A stretch of DNA of 19,570 nucleotides from Clostridia bacterium. GTDB taxonomy: Bacteria > CBDUZB01 > JAGLHV01. The first letter of the stretch is position 1, and each line of letters opens with the position of its first letter. The notes beneath the pieces are model-generated. The model was given only the letters and a program-made list of their open reading frames with translations. It searched no databases and was not told where the DNA came from. A program made the translations under genes and the position numbers. This document shows positions 5,629 to 12,587 of the stretch, piece by piece. The stretch is taken from assembly GCA_030595925.1 (NCBI GenBank), contig JAUVLC010000045.1, forward strand, positions 1-19,570. Reading direction: 5' to 3'.

Positions 5629-6957
5629 ATGAATTACTATGAACAAATAAAATGGGTTGATGAGTATATTGAATATGTGGCTCCTTTTATTTATGTAAGA
5701 GAGGCGGATAATTTATTGATTAAAATCCCTAATGAAGCTTATAAACTTAATCCGCAGGGACTGAAAATTTTAAAACATCTCCTTTCCGGGGGAAGTATCT
5801 ATCTGCTTATAGACCGGTATCCGGACAAAGAAAAAGTAGCTTACGATATTCATAATTTTTTTTGCGATTTGCGGGCAATATTAAAAGGATGTTATCAGGA
5901 GCGGGTTCCCCGGCGTGCTGTAGAAAAAATTCCATTCTCTTTACCTTTTAATACACTTCCTGTTTTAAGTGAAATAGCGGTAACCTACCGTTGTAATTTA
6001 GCTTGTAAGTTTTGTTATGCTTCCTGTGGATGTACTAAAAAGCAAAACAGTGAGGAATTAAATACAGAAGAAATTAAAGAAGTGCTTACTATTATCAAAA
6101 ACGAAGCAGAAGTTCCCTCAGTGAGTTTTACCGGGGGAGAACCTACCTTGCGGGATGACCTTACAGAGGTAATTAGCTTTGCTAAGTCTTTAAAAATGTG
6201 GACCAATTTAATTACCAATGCGACGCTTATTACTAAGGAAAAAGCCCAATCTTTTAAAGATGCGGGATTGGATTCCGCTCAGGTTAGTTTAGAAGGGGGA
6301 AAGCCTGTTTTACATGATGCTATTGTCCAAAAGTCCGGTGCTTTTACTTCCACTATTGGAGGTCTGATGCATTTAAAGGAAGCAGGAATCAGGGTACATA
6401 CCAATACTACTATTTCCCGTTTGAATAAAGAAGAACTTTTTAATATTTTAGATACGGTAAAAGATTTAGGGATGGACCGGTTGTCTATGAATATGATTAC
6501 TCCACAGGGTTCGGCATTGAAGGATTTAAGTAAAATTTTGATAACTTATTCGGAAATTGGAGAGGTTGTTTTAGAAGTTTTTAAATATGCTCAAAAATTA
6601 GAATTGGAATTTATGTGGTATTCGCCTACACCGATGTGCATTTTCAATCCTATTATGCATGGATTAGGGAGTAAAGGTTGTGCGGCTTGTGATGGATTGT
6701 TGAGTGTTGCTCCCGATGGCAATATTCTTCCCTGCTCTAGTTTTCCTAAGCCAATGGGGGATATTCTGGAGATGAAAGGAAAGTTTAAAGAGGTATGGAG
6801 AAGTCTGGATTTTGAATTTTTCCAGAAGAAACGTTTTGCTCACCAAAAATGTAAAGAATGTCAGCATTTAGCTATTTGTAACGGAGGATGTCCCCTCTAT
6901 TGGGAGCAGGTAGGTTTTGAAGAGATTCTTAAGCAAAACAAGGAGGTGGTGGTGTGA
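5629..6957 (+). CDS. PqqD-like/radical SAM/SPASM maturase
   Basis: The 442-aa enzyme has three parts. Residues about 25-88 resemble PqqD (KLNPQGLKILKHLLSGG, then a predicted helical pair), the fold that recognises leader or substrate peptides in RiPP pathways. The radical SAM core has the 4Fe-4S motif C122-x3-C126-x2-C129, followed by CYASCG, and the SAM-binding GGE (169-171). The SPASM domain has C351, C354, a 14-residue gap to C369, then C408-x2-C411-x5-C417-x3-C421, able to hold auxiliary clusters. Such enzymes use a 5'-deoxyadenosyl radical to form thioether or C-C links or otherwise modify peptides. The reaction here is unknown. ATG 5629 sits eight bases after AGGA; ATG 5620, one base after the upstream stop, is an alternative start. 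Position and fusion architecture point to the CHxA tail upstream as substrate. Confidence 0.92.
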   Translation: MNYYEQIKWVDEYIEYVAPFIYVREADNLLIKIPNEAYKLNPQGLKILKHLLSGGSIYLLIDRYPDKEKVAYDIHNFFCDLRAILKGCYQERVPRRAVEKIPFSLPFNTLPVLSEIAVTYRCNLACKFCYASCGCTKKQNSEELNTEEIKEVLTIIKNEAEVPSVSFTGGEPTLRDDLTEVISFAKSLKMWTNLITNATLITKEKAQSFKDAGLDSAQVSLEGGKPVLHDAIVQKSGAFTSTIGGLMHLKEAGIRVHTNTTISRLNKEELFNILDTVKDLGMDRLSMNMITPQGSALKDLSKILITYSEIGEVVLEVFKYAQKLELEFMWYSPTPMCIFNPIMHGLGSKGCAACDGLLSVAPDGNILPCSSFPKPMGDILEMKGKFKEVWRSLDFEFFQKKRFAHQKCKECQHLAICNGGCPLYWEQVGFEEILKQNKEVVV

Positions 6958-7910
6958 GTATTTTACCTGACCCTCAAAAACAGGGAAATATTCAGTTTAT
7001 TTTTGCTAAAAAATTATCTTATTCCGCCCGGATGAAATTTGTCTTGTTTTTTATTGTCATTGGGCTTTTGATTCAACTGTTTTTTCATTTTTGGCTGGGT
7101 CTTATTTTCTTAGGGCTCGGAGTAAGTTTAAGTTTTATCAAAGGATATTTTGATAAAACGATTGTAGTAAGTAAAGGAAAATGGGCGCAGGTTACCCCGG
7201 ATGAATACAAAAAAGTTAAAACAAAACAAGAACAACTAAAAAAATGGGATACAGATGCTTTTGATATTACTAATTCTTTAGGTGCGGCTGTTTTTATATT
7301 AGTAGCTTTGATTTGTTTTGCAGTTTGGTTTGGACTTTATTATGTTTTAGGAGAATTGAGGCTTGCTTTATATTGGATTATAGACGTGATAGTTCTTTTT
7401 GGTTTTCATTGGATTACAGGGATAAGGACTTTTTTAAAAAGAGATAAGTTAATTATAAAAATTAATTTTCTGGAAAAGATTATGGCTGGATTATCTAATC
7501 CCAGTGATATTCAAGTTTTGCCAATGCTTTCTACCAGAGAAATTGAAGGGAAAGGCTGTATTCCGGATGATGCCCGGCTGATGATACGCTTTCTCAATGC
7601 CCCGGAATGTTTTATGGGAATGCAAATTCAAATTTCCTTAAACAATGTGCAGGGGAAAGATTATCCTTATCTTTATTGTGTTTTGATTGCTAAAAAAGAA
7701 GCGGGATTTTTCCTTAAAAGAGAACAATTACTTAAAAATCCTCCGGAAAAAGTAGTGTTTGAACAGCAGGCATCAGGTGATGTAGATGTCCTGGTAATTC
7801 GCCAACATACCACTAAAAGGTCCGGGTACCATACCAATTTGAAAAGAGCTGCTAGTATTGTAATGGAAACAATTTCTTTAACCCGTCGGTTGCTAAAAGA
7901 AAGTCTTTAA
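6954..7910 (+). CDS. Unrecognised four-helix membrane protein of the radical SAM operon
   Basis: The GTG start overlaps the maturase stop (GTGA) and follows AGGAGGT (6941-6947) by six bases, so it is translationally coupled. The 318-aa product has two membrane spans near 27-63, a basic cytoplasmic-type loop (about 64-105), two more spans near 110-156, and a soluble C-terminal domain of about 160 residues. That domain contains GKGCIPDDARLMIRF, NAPECFMGMQIQISLNN and IRQHTTKRSGYHT. There is no signal peptide and no protease or transporter motif that I recognise. Tight coupling suggests it works with the CHxA protein and the maturase, perhaps as a membrane partner, receptor or exporter-like factor. 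That is inference from position only. No convincing terminator follows, only T8 at 7913-7920. Confidence 0.85.
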   Translation: MSILPDPQKQGNIQFIFAKKLSYSARMKFVLFFIVIGLLIQLFFHFWLGLIFLGLGVSLSFIKGYFDKTIVVSKGKWAQVTPDEYKKVKTKQEQLKKWDTDAFDITNSLGAAVFILVALICFAVWFGLYYVLGELRLALYWIIDVIVLFGFHWITGIRTFLKRDKLIIKINFLEKIMAGLSNPSDIQVLPMLSTREIEGKGCIPDDARLMIRFLNAPECFMGMQIQISLNNVQGKDYPYLYCVLIAKKEAGFFLKREQLLKNPPEKVVFEQQASGDVDVLVIRQHTTKRSGYHTNLKRAASIVMETISLTRRLLKESL

Positions 7911-8070
7911 GCTTTTTTTTGTTTAACAAAAATGAAATAAAAAAATAGAAGGGTTTTTGGCCTGGTAAAAATAAGTAATATTTAACATTATGCCTATAAA
8001 GAGAGGTTGGTTGGCGTGAAAATAAAATATTGAAATTCCTTCCAAAGGTTAAAAATTATTTTTTGTTTTT

Positions 8071-8119
8071 CCCTTAACTTTTTTTGTAAATAAAAATTAA
8101 AGTTTAAGGGAACTTTTTT
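8071..8119 (+). terminator. AT-rich hairpin with T-run before the ECF promoter
   Basis: CCCTTAACTTT (8071-8081) pairs with AAAGTTTAAGGG (8099-8110), with one bulged base, around a 17-base loop, and is followed by AAC and T6. It could end transcription from the upstream operon. Its 3' arm supplies the GG of the next promoter's GGAAC box, so transcription from that promoter starts beyond it. Confidence 0.45.
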
Positions 8120-8136
8120 GGAAATTTTTTGTCTAA
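8109..8136 (+). promoter_or_regulatory. ECF-type promoter of the sigma factor gene (autoregulation)
   Basis: GGAACTT (8109-8115) and GTCTAA (8131-8136), with 17 bp between GGAAC and GTCTA, match the RpoE-type ECF consensus. The same boxes with the same spacing recur at 9208-9235, so this is very likely the promoter used by the sigma factor encoded just downstream. Confidence 0.8.
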
Positions 8137-8154
8137 GATTATAGAGAGGTAAAA

Positions 8155-8745
8155 ATGCAAGAAATAGCAAATAATATCATTATACAGGCTTCAAAAGGAG
8201 ATATAGGGGCTTTTGAAATAATATATAAAGCGGGTGCCGATTTTGTCTATAGTATAGCTTTGAGTATTACTAAGGACATTGATAATGCTGAGGATATTAC
8301 TCAGGAAGTATTTATAAAAATATACAAAAATCTTAATAAATTTCAGTTTCGCTCAACGTTTAAAACATGGATATACAGGATTGCTATTAATACCGCAATA
8401 AATGCTTATAAAAAAAGATCAAAAGAAATGAGTAAAAGGGATGATTTTGATTTTGCTCTTAAAACTCAATATGTAAATGATGAAACAGAGGAAATTATTG
8501 GCAGGAAAGACAAAAAAAGACAGCTTTTATCTTTTTTAGATACGCTGAATACGGAGCAGAGAACCTGTATAATATTAAGGGAAATAGAGGGATTAAGTTA
8601 TAAAGAAATTTCTGAAGTATTAAAAATTAATATTAATACTGTACGCTCAAGATTAAAAAGAGCCCGAATAGCTCTTTTAGCTTGTAGGAAAAAAGGGGTG
8701 ATGAACGATGAATTGCGAAGAAATAAAGCAATTGTTAATGACTGA
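8155..8745 (+). CDS. ECF RNA polymerase sigma factor
   Basis: The 196-aa product has sigma region 2 at about 25-90 (DITQEVFIKIYKNL for core binding, then STFKTWIYRIAINTAINAYKKR for -10 recognition) and region 4 at about 125-178, with the helix-turn-helix LSYKEISEVLKININTVRSR that reads the -35. Region 3 is absent, as in ECF sigma factors. ATG 8155 follows GAGAGG by five bases. Its 3' end overlaps the anti-sigma gene by 38 bp, so the pair is co-translated. It probably directs RNA polymerase to the two GGAAC-N17-GTCTA promoters here, including its own, giving positive autoregulation in response to envelope stress. Confidence 0.95.
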   Translation: MQEIANNIIIQASKGDIGAFEIIYKAGADFVYSIALSITKDIDNAEDITQEVFIKIYKNLNKFQFRSTFKTWIYRIAINTAINAYKKRSKEMSKRDDFDFALKTQYVNDETEEIIGRKDKKRQLLSFLDTLNTEQRTCIILREIEGLSYKEISEVLKININTVRSRLKRARIALLACRKKGVMNDELRRNKAIVND

Positions 8746-9205
8746 TTATATTGATGGTGAAATTAGTAAGGAATTAAAAGAAGAAGTGGAAAAGCATCTG
8801 AATATTTGTGACAACTGTCGGCAACTTCAACAGGATTTGCAGGGGATTAGTGGTGATTTATTTAAAAAAATAAAGCAAATTAAGGTGTCGGCTTTAGTTT
8901 GGACCAGAATAAAAAATTTTGTAGGCAAAGAAAGAAAACAATCAAAGGGGATATTTGTCGGGTTAATTAATTATTTACGACCTGATTTTTTTATCAGAAA
9001 ACCGGTTTTTTCTATGGCGGTGTTTTTAACAATTGTTTTTTTGGGAATAATTTTTACAAGATTGCCGGTTAGTAATCAGAAAATAGCAAATTCTTATTTA
9101 AAAGAACAAGTAGATTTTTTTGTTTATTTAGATGCCGATGGAACAGAATTTTCGGATACAGAGAACATAGATTTTGGAACCAGTATAGAAGAATATTTTC
9201 TCTAA
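8708..9205 (+). CDS. Zinc-finger (ZAS-type) membrane anti-sigma factor
   Basis: The 165-aa product has the ZAS signature C3 ... H30-x3-C34-x2-C37 in its N-terminal cytoplasmic part, which in this family binds zinc and clamps the cognate ECF sigma factor. One membrane span lies at about 100-117 (VFSMAVFLTIVFLGIIF), leaving about 45 acidic residues outside the membrane. The start lies inside the last codons of the sigma gene, with GGGG about nine bases upstream. Release of the sigma factor would follow a signal acting on the outer segment or on the zinc site. Which one cannot be told, and no dedicated site-1 protease gene is adjacent. The Ste24-like protease at 12588 is probably unrelated. Confidence 0.92.
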   Translation: MNCEEIKQLLMTDYIDGEISKELKEEVEKHLNICDNCRQLQQDLQGISGDLFKKIKQIKVSALVWTRIKNFVGKERKQSKGIFVGLINYLRPDFFIRKPVFSMAVFLTIVFLGIIFTRLPVSNQKIANSYLKEQVDFFVYLDADGTEFSDTENIDFGTSIEEYFL

Positions 9206-9207
9206 AA

Positions 9208-9235
9208 GGAACTTTTTTTTAATTTTTTTGTCTAA
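9208..9235 (+). promoter_or_regulatory. Second ECF-type promoter, for the Spy/CpxP-like gene
   Basis: GGAACTT (9208-9214) and GTCTAA (9230-9235) repeat the boxes and 17-bp spacing of the promoter at 8109. The T-rich spacer and the following GAT are also shared. It begins two bases after the anti-sigma stop, so the third gene has its own ECF promoter besides possible read-through. Confidence 0.8.
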
Positions 9236-9276
9236 GATAGTGAGAAGTAAAACAATAAAAAAGGAGATAAGAACTC

Positions 9277-10224
9277 ATGAAAGCAAGATATAAACTAGTA
9301 AGTGTTTGTGTGGGAGTAATGGTAGTATCTTTTTTAAGTGTGGTTGCCCATGCCGGTAGAGGCCATGTAGAAAAGGGGTATAACTATGGAGAAAAAAGGA
9401 TAGATAATTTAGCAAAAGAGCTGGAATTAACTCCTAAACAACAAAAGCAATTTGAGAAACAGCATGAAATAGAGCATAAACAGAAGAAGAAAAATTGGAA
9501 ATTATTGAAAGGTAAAAAAAGGGAACTTAAAGAAGAATTAGAAAAAATAAATTCGGATGAAAGAAAAATAAAGAAAATAATTGAAGAGTATAAAGAATTA
9601 AAGGCTAAAGTGATTAATCAAAGAGTGGACTGTGGGTTAAAAATGAAAAAAATTTTAACAGCTGAGCAATTTGACAAATTTCATCAAAGAGTGAATGTTG
9701 GTAAAAAAGAAATGATGCATAGACGAAAAGAAAAAATGAATGAGAAAAGGATGAATAACTTGGTTAAGGAACTGGATTTGATTCCCCGGCAGCAAGAAAA
9801 AATGGAAAAATATCATAAGTCAAAACGACAGAAAAAAGAAAGAATGCATGAAGAAAAAGTGGATAATCTGATTAAGGATTTGGATTTGACTTCCCAGCAG
9901 CGAGTGCAATTGGAAAAATACCGCAAGACAAATCATGAGAGACATAGAAAATACCGGGACTTATTAAAGGATAAGCGAAAAGAACTTGAAATAGAATTAG
10001 CAAAATATGATTCGGATGAAAGGGAAACAAAAAGAATAGCTACCCAGCTTACGGATTTATGGGGAGAGGCTATAGAACAAAGAACAAATAGCGTATTGGA
10101 AATAAAGAAGGTGTTAACCCCCGAGCAATTTGAGAAATTTCAGCAAAAGATAAATACTTTTAAACATAGAAAATCGGGCAAGCGAGGACATCCCGGGAGC
10201 AGGGGACAATTTCCTTTAGAATAA
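9277..10224 (+). CDS. Duplicated Spy/CpxP-like periplasmic protein
   Basis: A signal peptide (cleavage probably after VVAHA, residue 26) is followed by a highly charged, almost wholly helical protein. LTxxQ-type motifs typical of the Spy/CpxP/ZraP family occur as LTPKQQ (51), LTAEQF (127), LTSQQR (204) and LTPEQF (280), with a degenerate LIPRQQ (168). The family holds periplasmic chaperones or stress sensors of about 150-170 aa. This product has 315 aa and appears to hold two full units (about 40-142 and 193-297) separated by a partial third (about 157-190). AGGAG (9262-9266) lies ten bases before ATG. The adjacent ECF promoter fits an envelope-stress effector, possibly with feedback on the stress response. 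Confidence 0.88.
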   Translation: MKARYKLVSVCVGVMVVSFLSVVAHAGRGHVEKGYNYGEKRIDNLAKELELTPKQQKQFEKQHEIEHKQKKKNWKLLKGKKRELKEELEKINSDERKIKKIIEEYKELKAKVINQRVDCGLKMKKILTAEQFDKFHQRVNVGKKEMMHRRKEKMNEKRMNNLVKELDLIPRQQEKMEKYHKSKRQKKERMHEEKVDNLIKDLDLTSQQRVQLEKYRKTNHERHRKYRDLLKDKRKELEIELAKYDSDERETKRIATQLTDLWGEAIEQRTNSVLEIKKVLTPEQFEKFQQKINTFKHRKSGKRGHPGSRGQFPLE

Positions 10225-10245
10225 TTATTAAGGGCAGATAAGTAT

Positions 10246-10290
10246 TAAATAAGATAGGGACTAATTTTTAATTAGTCCCTATCTTATTTA
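10246..10290. terminator. 21-bp perfect hairpin between convergent genes
   Basis: Arms 10246-10266 and 10270-10290 are perfectly complementary with a three-base TTT loop. AT-rich ends flank a GGGAC/GTCCC core. The hairpin lies between the 3' ends of two convergent genes, and both strands have U-rich 3' arms, so it probably works as a bidirectional terminator. Confidence 0.75.
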
Positions 10291-10316
10291 AGCATAAAAT
10301 TTTGTGGTGGAGTAAT

Positions 10317-10952
10317 TTAAAAGTGATATCCTAAAGATGCACAGAAATAAGGAAAAACAGCATTTTTTTCAATTATGGGCCGTTGAAGGGTCAAGACTAA
10401 AGAGCTAACAGGGACTAACATTAAACCGGCCAAACTGAATCCACCAAATTCCTGGCTGAGCGTGTTGTAGTCAGTATCGAAAAGATAAGCAGCCCCTACA
10501 GTAAGATTTATTAAAAAACCTTTTCTTTCTTTAGGATGGGTAAAAAAATTAAGTCCCATTTCAAAATTCCACCAATAATAACGGTCTTCGAAATCAACTT
10601 CAAAATCAGTGTGAACGGTACCTGTATCGGGATCTTTGAATTTTGTTTCCGCTGTTCCCTTGTGATAACTAAACGAAGGGCCTGTGCCGAAGTGAAGTAT
10701 GTTATTTTTACCCGGGTAATAACGGACCATAGTAGAATATTGATTACCGGTAAGTCCTCCTCCTGCACCCAGACAGAAATCAAAATAATTCAAGGATAAA
10801 TTCCCTTCCAATCCGATAAAGCCTACAGGACTGCCTACGCCGGCTGTAGTTTGAAATCCAACGCCAACTCGTTTAATGTCAGAAGAATAAGCTGCTTGTG
10901 TCATGAGAAAAAAAGAAACAACACATAAAAACAAATTTTTTGAGTTTTTCAT
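10317..10952 (-). CDS. Small secreted outer-membrane beta-barrel-like protein
   Basis: The 211-aa product starts at the ATG complementary to 10952-10950, eight bases after AGGAGA. The frame is open further upstream, but that part runs through the promoter and into dinB. A signal peptide (MKNSKNLFLCVVSFFLMTQA, cut near residue 23) is followed by alternating hydrophobic, aromatic and glycine-rich strands (VGVGFQTTAGVG, FCLGAGGGLTG, LINLTVGAAYLF). It ends LGYHF, a terminal aromatic residue typical of outer-membrane barrels. The size suits an 8-stranded barrel of the OmpW/OmpA-like type, but no specific family or ligand is recognised. The only nearby same-strand gene is much further right, so it is likely monocistronic. 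Confidence 0.8.
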   Translation of the reverse strand: MKNSKNLFLCVVSFFLMTQAAYSSDIKRVGVGFQTTAGVGSPVGFIGLEGNLSLNYFDFCLGAGGGLTGNQYSTMVRYYPGKNNILHFGTGPSFSYHKGTAETKFKDPDTGTVHTDFEVDFEDRYYWWNFEMGLNFFTHPKERKGFLINLTVGAAYLFDTDYNTLSQEFGGFSLAGLMLVPVSSLVLTLQRPIIEKNAVFPYFCASLGYHF

Positions 10953-10999
10953 GGGGAATTTCTCCTTTTTAGTTTTTAAGCAATACTTCATATAATATA

Positions 11000-11027
11000 A
11001 GTATAACCAAAAAAAACAAAAAAGCAA
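11000..11027 (-). promoter_or_regulatory. Sigma-70 promoter of the barrel-like gene
   Basis: On the minus strand TTGCTT (11027-11022) is separated by 16 bp from TATACT (11005-11000). The start would be near 10993, giving a leader of about 40 nt with the SD. It diverges from the dinB promoter. Confidence 0.5.
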
Positions 11028-11040
11028 GTAATTTTTTTCT

Positions 11041-11068
11041 TTTACGCATTTAAGATCTTTGTTATAAT
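11041..11068 (+). promoter_or_regulatory. Sigma-70 promoter of dinB, predicted leaderless
   Basis: A perfect TATAAT at 11063-11068 is preceded, 16 bp upstream, by TTTACG (11041-11046). The ATG begins only eight bases after the -10 box, about where transcription should start. No SD is present upstream of the ATG, so the mRNA is probably leaderless. I see no LexA-type palindrome. Confidence 0.6.
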
Positions 11069-11075
11069 CAATATT

Positions 11076-12260
11076 ATGAAAAAGGTAACTCTTCAAAAAC
11101 GTTATATTATTCATATTGATATGGATGCTTTTTTTGCGGCGGTAGAGCAACGGGATAATCCTCAATACAAGGGGAAACCGGTAGTAGTTGGTGCTGATCC
11201 AAAAGGAGGAAAAGGGCGGGGGGTTGTGTCTACCTGTTCTTATGAGGCACGGAAATTTGGTATTCATTCGGCAATGCCTATTTCTATAGCTTATCGCAAG
11301 TGCCCGGAGGCTATTTTTTTGCCGGTAAATATGGAAAAATATCAGCAGGTATCATTAGAAATCGGAAAGGTTTTAGATGAATTTACCCCTCAGATTGAGT
11401 GGGTTAGTATTGATGAGGCATTTTTAGATATTAGTGGAAGTCACCATCTTTTTGGTAGTCCTTATAAGACCGGATTACTTTTAAAGTCCCGGATAAAGGA
11501 AGTGACCGGATTGACTGCTTCAGTAGGAATAGCTCCTCATAAATTTGCTGCCAAGATTGCTTCGGACTTGAAAAAACCGGATGGTTTAGTGGAAGTTACT
11601 CAAGACTCTTTGTTATCTTTTCTTTGGCCTTTAGAAGTAAACAGGATATGGGGTGTAGGGAAAAAGGCAGTGAAGGTTTTAAATGAATCAGGTATTTATA
11701 CTATGGGCGATTTAGTCCATAGAAAAGCTGGAAAATTGATAGAATTATTGGGTAAAAACGGAGAACATATTTGGCAGTTAGCCAATGGTATTGATGATAG
11801 AGAAGTGGAAACAGAAAGAGAGATAAAATCGATAAGTAACGAATATACTTTCCAGCAGGATACGGATAATAAGGAAAAAATAGGAAGTGTTCTTTTATCA
11901 TTGTGTGAAAAGGTTTCCCAACGACTGTTTCAAAAAGAATTAAAAGCTAAAACAATTACTTTGAAAATTCGCACCGGTGATTTTAAAACCCATAGTCGAA
12001 CTGTTAGTATTAGTAATCCGACTAATTTTACCGATGTGATTTTTAAAGAAATACAAAAAACATATAATAATTTTCAGACAAAAGGGAAAAATATCCGTCT
12101 TTTAGGGGTTAAAGCTTCTAATTTGAGTTTAGATACGAAACAGGGTGATTTTTTAAGTGAAAAAGAAAATAAAAAACGCAATAAAATACAAATAGCAATG
12201 AAAAAAATAAAGAATAAATTCGGAGAAGATGCTGTTTATAGAAGCGGTGGAAAAATATAA
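11076..12260 (+). CDS. dinB: DNA polymerase IV (Y family, translesion)
   Basis: The 394-aa product carries the Y-family palm motifs: HIDMDAFFAAVEQRDNP (13-29, with catalytic D15) and SIDEAFLD (111-118, with catalytic D113 and E114), plus the fingers segment CSYEARKFGIHSAMP (54-68). Helix-hairpin-helix and little-finger regions follow, giving a normal full length. Pol IV extends primers past lesions and mismatches at replication forks. I cannot point to a clear clamp-binding motif at the C-terminus, which ends in KFGEDAVYRSGGKI. The -10 box almost touches the start codon and no SD is seen, so initiation is probably leaderless. No SOS box is evident, and it is flanked by unrelated genes. Confidence 0.95.
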   Translation: MKKVTLQKRYIIHIDMDAFFAAVEQRDNPQYKGKPVVVGADPKGGKGRGVVSTCSYEARKFGIHSAMPISIAYRKCPEAIFLPVNMEKYQQVSLEIGKVLDEFTPQIEWVSIDEAFLDISGSHHLFGSPYKTGLLLKSRIKEVTGLTASVGIAPHKFAAKIASDLKKPDGLVEVTQDSLLSFLWPLEVNRIWGVGKKAVKVLNESGIYTMGDLVHRKAGKLIELLGKNGEHIWQLANGIDDREVETEREIKSISNEYTFQQDTDNKEKIGSVLLSLCEKVSQRLFQKELKAKTITLKIRTGDFKTHSRTVSISNPTNFTDVIFKEIQKTYNNFQTKGKNIRLLGVKASNLSLDTKQGDFLSEKENKKRNKIQIAMKKIKNKFGEDAVYRSGGKI

Positions 12261-12587
12261 AGATAAAAAACAGTTTAAATTTGTTTTATCAGTTACATTA
12301 GTTAAAGAATAAAAGGCGAATTAGACTTATGCAAAATAGACTAAAATATACCTTGCTTGTCTGCCAATCTTTGAGGCAGGTCATTCCCCTGCTTGACAGG
12401 GGAATCCAGTAAAATCAATGTGTTTGGATTGTCCAATCAAGTCGGACAATGACATTTTTCTTGTTTTGCAGAAGCGTAAAGGCGAATAGCAAGGGAGGAG
12501 AAAATAAGGGGCTGTTACAGATAAAAGAAATTGATTAAAAGATTTTGATAGTACCTAAATTTTAAAAGACATTTCAAAATTAAATAA
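12261..12587. repeat. Gene-free gap with three small palindromes
   Basis: No ORF of note. Three hairpins lie close together: CTGCC (12361-12365) with GGCAG (12375-12379), ATTCCCCTG (12383-12391) with CAGGGGAAT (12397-12405), and TTGTCC (12429-12434) with GGACAA (12444-12449). The motifs GGTCATTCCCCT and ATGACATT echo the element at 1920-2124, so this is probably a second member of the same dispersed repeat family. At 12321 and 12336 are TTAGACTTA and ATAGACTAA, 15 bp apart, similar to the pair near 2351. A weak AT-rich hairpin just after dinB (GATAAAA near 12262, TTTTATC near 12284) may be its terminator. Confidence 0.55.

Noticed and set aside
7895-7920. Terminator at the end of the radical SAM operon
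   Set aside because: Only a five-pair A/T-rich stem precedes the T8 run.
10953-11267. Long N-terminal extension of the minus-strand barrel-like gene
   Set aside because: It runs through both divergent promoters and into dinB. A signal peptide with a good SD begins at 10952.
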